Assembly (NCBI GenBank): GCA_024336345.1
Contig: JANFOG010000002.1
Location: 4,154,001-4,218,000 of the forward strand
Source of the DNA: Mariannaea sp. PMI_226
Taxonomy: Eukaryota; Ascomycota; Sordariomycetes; Hypocreales; Nectriaceae
Direction: 5' to 3'
DNA length: 64,000 nucleotides
Position 1 is the stretch's first letter. Each line of letters opens with the position of its first letter. The position numbers were made by a program, and so were the translations under genes. This document shows, in pieces, positions 24,569-36,300 of this stretch. The notes beneath the pieces are model-generated. The model was not told where the DNA came from and searched no databases. It saw only the letters and a program-made list of their open reading frames with translations.

Positions 24569-24573
24569 CTCAT
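24472..24573 (-). promoter_or_regulatory. Overlapping upstream ORF at the start of the Zn2Cys6 factor
   Basis: On the minus strand the sequence ATGAGATG places a first ATG at 24573, five bases before the main ATG at 24568, in another frame. The upstream frame stops at 24472 after 33 codons, inside the main coding region. If the transcript starts upstream of both, scanning ribosomes meet the out-of-frame ATG first, which would damp translation. Seen in sequence; regulatory effect inferred. Confidence 0.45.
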
Positions 24574-25309
24574 GTGGAGGGACGGCGGTCTTTCACGCCG
24601 AGTGTCCGACCACGATGCACTAAGTTCGCCCGACGGCATTATGACTAAGCTGAATCGGAACTACGCGACCCGATTTCTCCGTTAGATATTTGCCGAACCA
24701 ACCATTGAGTGCTTCAGGATGAGATGCGGCCAGTCAAGATAACTAGTGATCAGGTGCAAGCATTTCATTGTTGATAGAGACATTATTTCATTTCCCAGTC
24801 TGTGTTCTGCCATCCAATCCAGAGCTATGTACAAAGTACGAGAAGGTTCATCCAACACATGTCCATCTCTTATCCATCTCAGCTGAACAGCGGGCCGGGG
24901 CATAACGTGCAAATATTCCGCAAACGCCGTGCTAAACCAGGGGATCCCAATACGTATGCTGCTAAGATGGAAGAGCGTAATAAAAGCCTAGGCCCGCTCT
25001 GGGCTGTCCAAATACTAATGTACGTCTTCAATCATGATGTTGGTACATTTCTCCATGTAGCGTTCACCATTTCTGGGGACATTGTCCTCCTCGCCAGGCT
25101 TCCGTCTCTTAGAATGAATCCAACCTTTCCATCCAAATAAAATAAAAAATCCTTTGCGCTCGGGTTCTCCAAGCCGTTGGAGGCCGACATTAAAAAAAAA
25201 TCGCTGTAAAATGGTATCATCGCAGTCGAAAGGGGTGGGTATGTGTAGATAAAAGAAATAACGAAATATAAGGGGCAAAAAAGTAAGCAGCCGGTTGTTC
25301 CGAATACAA
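24569..25309. other. Intergenic region: Zn2Cys6 factor promoter and RhoGAP 3' flank
   Basis: About 740 nt with no supported gene. Poly-A/T tracts at about 25140-25200 belong to the likely 3' UTR zone of the RhoGAP gene. Confidence 0.5.
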
Positions 25310-28300
25310 TTAAAACCGAGTTTCTTCTCGAAGACGACTCTTGGACGGTTGATGCTGCGGGCCCATCAATCCGCCCATGAAAATAGCACTCTCACGACGT
25401 CGATTTGGGTTAAACCCTTGGTCGTGGCCGGCTCCGTCACCCCCGGAGCCATTTCGTGCCGTTGGGTGCAGATTTGGACCATCATATGCATTGTATGCAG
25501 GCTCATACGCAGGCTTTCCGGCATTAGACGATTGTGCTCCACTGGAGTCTCCGCCGTATGGAGGCTCATAGGCTGGACGTGATCCAAAGGTCGGTGATGC
25601 TCGAGCTGCATTTGGGTTTGCTAGAAGTGGAGGAGTCGGCGTCGACCGAAGTTCATGTGCAGGATCCCTACGCAAATGCGAGTGAGAAGAAGTGCTGCCG
25701 GAAGTCGATGGTCGGGCAGGTAGATCAAATCGAGGGGGCATATCCGCGAAACGAGCCGAGTCAGACTCCGACACTGGCGACGGCAGCTCGTACACCTCCG
25801 GATCCACACCAAAAATGCCCTCATAGTTCTGCAAGAACATTGCGAAAACTGGTGCAGGTATGTTGAGAGTTGGAGAGAAGACGATTCCTACGTTTCGGAC
25901 CGTCATCTTGTTGACATCGGCATTGTTAATAATCTTCATAAGGAAGCCAATCAAATACTTGAGCAAAGTAGCATTTGCTTGGGGAAGCCGCTGGACCAAC
26001 TCATTGAGGGATGCAACCTTTTCAGCACGCTCTGCAATCTCAGTAGTGGCCAGGAATTCCAGGTGAAGATCTCGGGTCAAGATTGTAGATGGTAGCTCAC
26101 GCAAGTACAACTTAAGAAGACCGGCGATGGCATGGATATCGTGGTACTGAGAATCAGCCACCAAGTTGATATCTCCTTCGACATTGAACCTTTCACGAAG
26201 CTGCTTGATAACCAGGTTTGAGCCACTCAGTCGGAAGATGCCTTCCTCCAGGATCGCATTCTTTGAGTCAAGATACTGAATACACCGGTAGACGACCGCA
26301 GGAAGAGGTACGTTTACATCTGTAGGACCACAATATCGCACTGCTTCGGCAAGTGGTACACCAAAAACCTGCCGAATTGGTCCTTGGTAGCCATTCTGGG
26401 GCGGTGTGGCGCTTGAGACGTCACTGCCACCAAAGAGAGAATCCTGGCCGTCCGAAGATGAACGTGTCTTGGGCCCAAAGCCAAAGAAGCTTCTTTTTCT
26501 TGCCTTTTTCTCCTCAGTAGTCGGGATGGTGAGCCCGATTTTGTTGCCCCAAGAGGCAGAGTCGGAGATAACTTGAGGGTCCTTCGGGGCAGAGATGAGT
26601 TTGCTGGCCTGAGAAGACGAGAGACCATCGAACCCGTGGCCATGATAGTCGGGGATGCCGCCAGACGTCTTTGGGCGTGCGATAAGCTGTGGAGCATCTC
26701 CAGCCTGTGTCGCATCATATCTTACGCCAATGAGAGTATCAGAGTCCGATGGTCCATGGTTCGATTTCTGACCACTCTTCTTAGTCTTGCCCCCAGAGGG
26801 CCGGTCCTGTGTCAGCGATGATTGACGGTCATGAACACTGCTTGCCTTGACACTCGATACCTCGACGTCATTTGGGTCACGGTAGTCGATCCACTGCAGA
26901 AGTGCTTGCACCCAGGAATCACGCTCCTTGTCACTCTCAGCGCATAACACATGCTTAACGTGGCTGCTTGAATCCTTCTTCTTAGGCTCCAGGATAAGGA
27001 AAGCATGTCGATACTGGTTATCCAGATCTTCGCCTGACGCTGCACGAGTAGGAGAATGGTTCTCGGCGGTTTGAGACTGCTTCCCGATCTGGGCATTTTG
27101 AAGCTTGATGGTGCCAAGGTGGGCTCCTCCAGGTGTCTCATAGTATTTCAAAAGAGGACCATCAAGAACAAAGAACCGAGCCTTCCAGCCACCGAAATTC
27201 TTCCCTCGCTTCGTAAGATAGCCATGACGGAAAGGTCGTCCATCAGTGCCAGCTTTATGGCCACTCTTCTCGGAACCAGAATCCCGCATTGAACCCGTCT
27301 CATCGGCATTAGGGGGGAGGACATTGGTGGATAAGTATTTGCAAACCTCGAGGGCCGTAGGCGTGTCGAAGGGAGCGTCAAGCATTTCGTCCAAATATTT
27401 GTCTAGAATGACTCGACGAGCATCTAGCTTTGCCGGGGAATGTCCGCTGAACAACGATCGCTCAGGAGGCTTAGTTGTGAAGGAGGCAAGTTGTTTGAGA
27501 CGTTGGTCAAGTTTGGCGAGAGAAGCAGAGTCTTTCTCAACACGCCATAGCTCGCCACGATCGACACGAGAGATGACAGCTAATGTAAACACAGGATCTT
27601 CCTCGAGCTGAGTCAGTGACATCATGCTGGCACGAGAGGGCTTCATGCGCGAGGAAGCGACCTTGACTTCAATGGAGGGCAGAGCGTTAGGCGGGAGCAG
27701 AAGGTCAGGATACTCGTCCGTCACTAGACCTTTATAGACCATTGTACGGTCGATGGTGGGGAGCTTGTTCCCAGGATTCTCCGCGCTTCCCAAGATCGGT
27801 ATTTGAGAAGAAGCGCTTTGCTTTGCAGGTGGTGAGGGGCCTTCTATTGTGACTGACACAGCTGGAGTTGCCAGAGGAGTATTGGGCGGCAATGGTATTG
27901 GCTGGCGAGGTGGGCGAGGTGAAAGCGGAGTGGAAGGAAACCCGGCTCCATATCTTGGAGAAAGCGGAGGGGAACTCAGTTGTGCCATTGGATTCATGGG
28001 ACGAGGGCTTGCCGGCAAGCCTGGACTCATCAAAGGCACAGGAATTTCCCTACCGTTTTGTTGAACAGATAGCATTTCCGCCAATGAAGCAGGGCCCACA
28101 TCCTGTCTGATGACGGGAGGCGCAGGTGCTACATCCTCCCGCGGCGAAGCAGGCTGGCTTGATTTGCTTTTCTTTGAGGCGCTGCGCGCTGCCGCCTCCC
28201 TGAGCGCAATAATTTCTCGTTCTCGATCATCTTCCTCCCTCGTCCTGCGGCGACCGCGTCTCTCATCCATGAGGTCAACCTCCAAGATATCATCAAAGTC

Positions 28301-30360
28301 CGAATCGGTGTCATCGTCGTCAGCGTGAGCTAGAACCACTACAGGTCGTTCCTTGTTCAATTGTAGAGGAGCTGGAGGTGGCTTTCGAGGTGGTGGTGCA
28401 GGAAATTGTGCCAGTCCTTCATTGGGCTGCGGCGTCGCCTCTACCACAGCTACCGTTGGTATCAACCCAAGGCCTGCTGGGGGGTTCGGCGGGGGTACTT
28501 TAGGTGGTTCACTAGGTAGGCTGCGTGAGGGCGGTAAGGAAATGCTGAAATGGATATCCTTTAGTTGTTGCTCAGCTCTATCCTTGCGAGCCTGTTCGGC
28601 CACTCGCTCATCCTCTTCATGGTCAAATCTGTCCACAGCATGGTCCTGTGGCTTTGGCATTGTCTTGGTTGGATTGAGGACCTCTCCGACTGCGGAATGG
28701 GTAGGCTGTGGTTGATCCGCAGGGGGCGTAATGGGATATGGGGCTAATGTCACGTTTATAGGCGACTTTGGGCTATCGGAGTCGAGGATAGGCGAGCTCG
28801 GCGCATGTGTCTCATTCCGTGTTCGCTCGATTTGTGCCTGAGGAAGGACCGGGCCAGCCTGCTGGCCACCGCTGGTGCTAGAAATATTTGAGACAATAGG
28901 AATAGCCATAACCTCTTTTAGTTTCTTTCGGTACTTCTCCTTGTCCTGGAGAGCTCTCTCTAGGTCTTTGTTTAAGCCCAGGATCATAGCTCGTTGTTTG
29001 TCTACTAAGCGCCATAGTTGACTGTTTTGTTGGGATTGTGATTGCTTCTCTTTGAGGAGGTACTGAATTAACGCTTCTGGGCTCCCAGCTGTCCTGATAA
29101 GATGTGAAATGTCTGGAAGGCCATTTTGCGCCTCATGAGGACCATTGAGCGCTTGCGATTTAGTTGAAATTGCGGATATGGCGGAATCGATTGATGAGTT
29201 ACGGGGGGGGATTGTAGAAGAGCTGGCCTGAGCCGCGGCTACTGGTCCCGCCATGACCGGTCGAGGATTCGAAGAGGCGCCTTGAAGAGGCTTCGAGGTT
29301 AAAGGCTCAGAAACAGTTCGCGATTCATTCAGATTGCCTGCGAGCGCGTTTCTGAAGAGGATTTTGTTGTTAGTTAAAAGAGATATATGGCAGTTTCGAG
29401 TTTGAAACAAAACACAGAATAGAATTAGCAGACACTGCTAAAGACGAACCTAGGGCTTCGAGGCTCCGGTGATCCTGAGTCCGACGAGTCGCTATAGAAT
29501 GACGTCCCCTTATGTTCCAGTGGAGCCGTCTTGGGGATCTGATCGACTCGAACTATTGGAGATGAAGGTTGTCGCAACGGGAAGGAAACTGAGCGAGGGC
29601 TGGGGCTCGTGGGATCGTAAGCGAAACTGTTGTTCCCGGATAGAGGACTTGAAATGGGGGGACGTCCTGATCTTGGGCTTTTCCCAAGAATTGCGAATTA
29701 GTCAAAATGTCAACGGGAACAAAGGTTAAATTAATGATGCGCTCAGAAAACGTGAGCAAAAACAGGACGAAATACAAAGAGATGTGAGAGGAAGTAAATT
29801 ATCACCGCACACAAACTCAGGTTGTCTCAATAACGACACGAAAGATTAAGTTGATTAAGAAATGACCGGCGTCGAGAGTGTGTGGGTGAATAAACAGGGT
29901 GAAGGATAAGGCAGAGGCGAACGGTGGAAGCGACGAGTATCCAGGAGGCCCTGGGTAGTGGCTACCAGGGGGGGTGTGGGGAGCAAAGTTGGAGGAGGGT
30001 GGGAGGACTTGGGATGAAGATGATCATGCTCATTGCTTACCTGGAAGCCGACGTCAAGGAGCCGATTGACGAGAAGGCCGAGTTGGAATAGCCCATGCGT
30101 CCAACTGTTGGGCTATCTTGCGCAGGAAATTCGGTGTGAAAGTTGAATCTGCCCGCATGGTCCGGGGGAACTTCGATGGAAATTTCAGAAGAGACTGTGT
30201 TCGAGGAGGTGGACGTGGAGAGGGGGAGGCGTCCGGACATTGTCGATGACATTGCGGTTGACATTGTTGAAGGTGACCCAGGTGTGGCAGTCCTATTACC
30301 TGGAGGAGAAGCCGGAGTTGGAGGAGTGGCTTGAGCGCTCTGGAGCGCAAGCTGCGACAT
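25310..30360 (-). CDS. BEM3: Bem3-type Rho GTPase-activating protein (PX-PH-RhoGAP)
   Basis: Exons 30360-30041, 29677-29450 and 29351-25310, giving 1529 residues. The introns are 363 nt (30040-29678) and 98 nt (29449-29352, donor GTTCGT, less usual). All phases match. In order: a Ser/Pro-rich N-terminus, a coiled coil at about 275-330, a long disordered proline-rich region, a PX-like domain at about 770-863, a PH domain at 890-1005 (GYLTKRGKNFGGWKARFFVL) and a RhoGAP domain at about 1179-1363. The arginine finger is R1223 in EEGIFRLSGS. PX-PH-RhoGAP is the Bem3 architecture; Bem3 is a GAP for Cdc42 at sites of polarised growth, and PX and PH bind phosphoinositides. The tail after the GAP domain is disordered. 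Exon 3 is certain; exons 1 and 2 rest on my splice reading. A further small exon could hide in the 363-nt intron. Confidence 0.88.
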
Positions 30361-33300
30361 GGTCCGTTATCGTTATGCCACCCAACACATGGGCCAATGG
30401 GTAGGTAAGACGCTGAGGCGGGAACGTGAGGTTTCGAGATGGACACGGCGTAGTCAAACCACGGCAGCAAGGTTACATACGAGGACAAGGACGACGGAGC
30501 GCAGTGTAATGCAGCGCAGGTGTAGTCAGCAAACAGGGGACAAGTCCTGGTGCCGGGTTTCGGTTTCGAAGGTGGAGAATTTGTCCGGTGGGTGAGTTGG
30601 TGAGCGAGCAAACGCTGATGGTGGTGGTGCTGCTGAGTTGGTGCTGGTGCAGTTGGGTAAAAGAATGATGGCCGAAACGAACAAAGAAGATCCTGTCGCC
30701 AACGTTTCGAGCGGAGGAACCGATTCGTACAACGACAAAAATAACAAAAGATCCCCCGAAGCCAATACCAATGCGATGCAAGCCGAAACGAGACCAGGTG
30801 AGAGACCGGGCCAGGGGGGGTAATAGAGGAGCGGGCGAGAGTGGCAGCCGATTATGATTTTGAAGTGCGGTAGGTGTAGTAATGAGTTCCCCAAAAGGAA
30901 ATAAAAAAAATCATTTAAAAAAAAATAAAAGAAGGGGAAAAAAATAAGGGTGTGAGAGTGGACGGATGGATCGTCAGGATGTGGCGGGATGGATGATGGA
31001 TGGAGGGACGGACGGGAGAGATAGAGAGGAAAGAAAAGGTAAGTACGCTCCGCTTCTCAAAGAAGGGTGGAGGAATAAAGAAGAGGGATCTTGAGGCTCC
31101 AAATGAAAATCAGAAAGTCAAGTTACTTCGTAAAAGGAGGTACATAAAAACAGCTGGGAAATGATACGGTAAATGGGTACGGACTACGGTCAACGGGACT
31201 TGTCAAGCAGAAAATGCGCCCACCGATCCCCAACAGACACGCGGACTCGGGAAAATGGGTCTAGATAGGTCCGACTAACAATGGAAATGGAAGTTATTAC
31301 ACAGTACAGTCTCTCTGGATCGGTGCTGAACGCCATATGAGTTCCCCTGTACTTTCTATACGACGCCTATCGCGTCATCTTTCCTTCTTTGAGGAAGGGA
31401 ACAAAGTTATATTGGAGGATGGTGGCGGCTTCGCCAAACGATGGCTTGGGGCGCCTTTTCCTTCTCCAGTACAAAGCCTCTCTCTACCTCGTGGAGACAG
31501 GCCAAGCCCGGTCTACATACCCAGAAATTCGCAGACTACTCATCATATTAAGAACAACTAATTATGTAGTAACAATCATCATCCGACCCTCGCAGAGCCA
31601 ACTGAAGCCACCCACGAAAGGGACAGCACAGATGGAAGGGCCAGTAGAGAAGTTACTTTTCACCAGGGAAAAGCAGTCGTTCGTCGTTCAACGGAGGAAT
31701 AAGTTAGCGTGGATGACGAGGTGGATCAAGGCTTTTTGGTTGCACACACGCACATACTTACTAAGGTATGTGCGCGCTCTCGCTCACTCACAGACAGTAC
31801 GGGCTAAGTCCGCACCGTATACGAGGGGCAGTCCATCTATTCCAACCTGGCCAGCTCAGTGTTAGCGGCGTAGCAATGGTCTGGCCTTGTGCCTCCGGCA
31901 GCCTCGAGCCTCGAGCCTCGCCTTTAGCGGACGAGGATTGAACAGAAGAAGAAAAAAAAACAGATAATAAAAGGGGTAAGACATTATTAGCCTGGTTGGA
32001 AAGAGGCGCCCCCCCATGAGACTTCTTTTGGTGCTAGGATACAACTAAGGTAAGTCATGCTACTTGGTAGGCACAATGTCGGACTTCAGTCCTTTCCCAT
32101 TTAGAAAGCTTCCGCTAAACTGCCGCTAACAGGTGGAGGCGAGCGCATGTAAATGGCGCTAGCGGAGAGACAGTCACAGGGGTTGACATTTGTGGCTAGC
32201 CACTGAGATCACGACGCACAGCAGATGTTTGATGCTGTATTTCGGAGCACCGAGCTCGCGGCATCTGCGGGGGAATCGATACTGAGATGGAAAAGGATTG
32301 GCTGAGCGGTATGCCCGCGGGTACCTGAATTATTAGCATGCATTAGGGGTGGCTGGCTGGGAAGAGGTAACTATGTACGGCACAGTGATTATATTATCCC
32401 CGCCTCCATCGTTCAACAACTTCATCAGGTAAAAAGGAGTGCCGGGAGTTGGTGGGAGTTCAGCCACCCTTTGCCCCCATATTATTGGCATGGCGGCTTA
32501 CAAAGAGACAAGTCACTGCGTGTGGACTATTGAACTAGAACGCCACCTTGCGATACTCGGCCGGGACCCCACGAATCCTCAGAGAGGCTCCCTTCAATGT
32601 CGTACGAACACCGACCAAGAAAGACACCAACGATGGCATGCAGTCGCAGTATGAGAGGAGAAGAACCGAAACAGGGGCACGGCTCGAAAGCGTGTGGATC
32701 GCGGGACGTTACGAGTTCCCGCCCACATGAAGAGAGGGGGGGGCTAGATTCCAATCACCCCGTTCCACACCAAGCTTTGGTGTCATGAGAAATGTATCAG
32801 CATGGGGGTTTTATCTTGGCTTTTGCTAGAAGCTCTCCATATACATAACGCTGTACGTCGACGTACAGGAGGCAGACATGTCGGTAGGTAAACTACTTTG
32901 GCAGATAATTGGTCCACCAACTCTTCAGCACTTTACTCGCAACTCTCGTCTCCATTAGCTGTCTGCTGTCATGGACCAAACCCGAGCTACCAGTAGCTAC
33001 CTCCTGTGCCTAAGATTGAGGGGGGCTACTAAAGTACTGTAACCTGATAAAACGAATTCATCCCCCTCCCCCTCCTCCTCAAACACGCGAACGAACTCGA
33101 ACCTTTTGCATCAGTCAAAAACAGTCTCATGTCTCTCTTTCAATTCAGTCACAAGACAACGTTCTGGAAGTGCATATTTTAAAGGCTAAATAAAGAAACA
33201 CTCGGGAGCGTTACCACGAATTTGGATGTGGGCGTATGTAGTCAAATTCGCATCTAGCGAATGAGAATGGCTGCCTTGAGACATGACGCGCATCGGTTTT

Positions 33301-36300
33301 AATTTGCACATCCATCTGGTGTGTTGTCATGATGTATGTATTCGCTCATACATCTCCTTTGCCTGAGTATTTGGCGTCTAAGAAGCATGGTTTTTTTTTT
33401 GTGTTTTGTGATAAAAGGTAGTAGATATGATAAATTACATTCATGGGACTCAACTACTCCCTCTGATTACTTCATTGATGGTCAATTCAAAATTCAAATC
33501 ACCCTCGTCAGCAGTTACAATAGAAGTGAAGTCCGTACATCTATCTTGAATGTCTGTACCCAGCCAGCATCTGCAACATCTCTTTATTAGCGCTGCTTCG
33601 TGCCGCCCAGTTCAACATCCGCCCATTCAGTGAATTGACGTCGCCAACAAGCAAGCTGCGAGTGGCCTTATTAAATGATAAAAGTGGATATGGCTTGCTA
33701 GGATCATCCCTCCCCCTCCCCCATGCTTCTTCCGACTCAAATCAGTTCCGTGCAACGAACGGAGACAGTTAGCGCCTTCAGACATCTGGATTTTGATTGA
33801 TGTGATGAGTTCCAGGCAGTTTGTTCAATGGGGATAACCAGATGGCGATGAGGCTGAACCAGCGCAACCGGAAACAAAAAGCAAGCTGGGAGATTAATCT
33901 CACGAATGGGAGACGCCGACCATGAGGCACAGGCTTACAAGGCACAGAATAATTAACTAGACAGGTAGGTGTACACATGCCGACCTACGATTGGATGCCC
34001 TTTCGCGCTCCCATCTCTCATCGTAAGGTAGTTAGGTAGGGTACTTCGTACAGTAGTGGCAATACGTACATGCCGGGATGGAAATGGCCTGAGATTCAAA
34101 CAACACGTTGGTGTTGATATCCACCCTTCACATCTCCCTCTCCTTTCCCTTACTAGCCAATCCCGATCGACATCCATCACCAGGCTCATTCTCAAACCAG
34201 AGTACGGAGGTACAGAGGAGATAAGTGAGGCTGAGACGTAAGGCGAGACACTTATTTGCTATCTAGTCCCCAGTGCCAATCCAACATGGAACAGACCACT
34301 ACAGTAATCCAGAGAGAGAAAAAAAACACGCACAGGGGAGAACTACCAGCCACTGGACAGGGGATTTTGTAAGTGCAAGATCCGTCGCTCCACCATCTTT
34401 TTCCCCTGGATGGAGGAGATGCACGTGTCCCATTCCATATCCATTTCCAATGTGTATCAAAGGAGTCGCCTACTGCAGGTACCATCTGGCCCATCTCAAA
34501 ATGGCCCCGGAGATGTATCCCCATTCATACGGTGAAGCGACCTTTGCGAGGCCAGTCAGCAACCTCTTCAACTGTAATAAGCGCCAGCCCTTACTACGGA
34601 CGTCGTGCATAGAGTAGTTGAGGTAACGTAGGTACTTAATTATGAGAGATCCCCGAACCAAACACCGGCTACTTTACCCCGGCTTACCTACTACCTACCT
34701 ATGCAACACCAGACCTTAACATAAAATGCTGGGTCATATTTGGATTCATCCGAGAGTATCCATTGACCGAAGCGAACTCATCAACACACAAAAAGTGCTC
34801 TACGATGTAACAATACTGCATTTGACAAACCGGAGCGCGGAGTAATTATTGTGCAATACTATAATCATTGACTGATTATTACTGTGCTGCCGGCAATGGG
34901 TCCCCATGCTCGGTAAAGCCTGTGACCGATATCTCCTGATTCCCCATTTCTTCCTTGCACCAAAGCAAAGAATGGCCCATGATGTCCACCTTATAACGCC
35001 ACTCAATACCTTTCCAATACATCTAGTAAGCACCTTAATATGTCAAGGAAAGGAAGTGCCTATCTGGTGCGTTCAGAATTTTGCTGGAACTCACTAATAA
35101 TCTCAAACTCCGGAAAATCTGTTCGCCCTTGAATCAGAATTGGGAGACCACATCGCAATCGCTCCGCACCACGGTCGTTTTTGATACGGGACTAATCTTT
35201 AAGCTCATAACTAACAAATATAACTAGCTTTCATGGATAATTTAATTTATTCTCTGTATGTGTTACTCTTCGTGGCCACATGTTGCATTATCTACATACC
35301 TTTCGCAATCAAGAGACCTTGCAGCATGATGATAATGGAACATTTCCATCATAATAATGTGAACATATAGATTGCTCCGTCGTCACTACGTACATCATAA
35401 GTACTGTGTATTCGCAAAATGTGATACGAGCCTGTGAGTAAGGCCCGCCTCGCCTGGCAGCCGATATGCACAATCATTATCCTGGCTATAGTTGATTTGC
35501 TCTCGACCCAAGGATGGGCAAAAGCGGTGTGACAAAATCACGAGTTCTGAACAAGTCTCATTCGCGATAATGGGATGAGTAACAAACTGCCCCCTTCCCC
35601 TTCCCCTTCCCCTTACCCTCCTTCACACCAAAGAAATTAGTACCAGGACAAGGGAACATAATGTTTATTACCGCTACTTCCTATACTATCTATGTGCTAT
35701 GATCACAGGCACTGTTGTAGGCGATGCGGGGTACTACATTAGTCCCTAAAATCGGTCTAAATACTGTCCCTATTGTACCATGCGTCGTGAGATGTTCCTG
35801 AGGAATCCCTGCCTCCATCTGGCCATGGCATTGACAAAAGGAGCAACAATTTGGATTGTCACTGTGAGTTTTTTTATTTGGTGTGTGGCTTTCAAGCCCG
35901 ACTCCCACCTGATGAGGTACCGTTATTAATCCTTCCATCCGTCATCCTGGCGTCTTGAACAACGTGATGCGAGGGCAATCTCACGGCACAAGGAGATGTC
36001 CCGCTCAAGGGTCTTTTTCTCCCACATGCCGAAGACTTTCTCCAGTAACTAAACAAATTGCCCCTACTCCCCCACGTTTGAAAATGAATCCTACTCTGTA
36101 ACATGCGCTTTGGACAGCTTGTTTGATTCATTCATTCAAAATTCCTTCGGTTGGGTCGTGTCATGCTCGCCAATCGCTATACTACGGAGCACAGGCTGTA
36201 CAATTTCTCTTCCGTCTTTTCGTTTTGGCTTCCCGCATCCAAAGCTGTGAGAGAGATCGACAGGAGTCTTGCGATTTCATTCGTAGTTCATGGGATAGTC

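Noticed and set aside
31389..31865. 158-codon plus-strand ORF
   Set aside because: No family resemblance, no recognisable domain or signal; of a length expected by chance in 8 kb.
35590..35614. Telomere-like C-rich repeat
   Set aside because: The unit is CCCCTT, not the ascomycete CCCTAA, and only four units are present, so it is a simple repeat.
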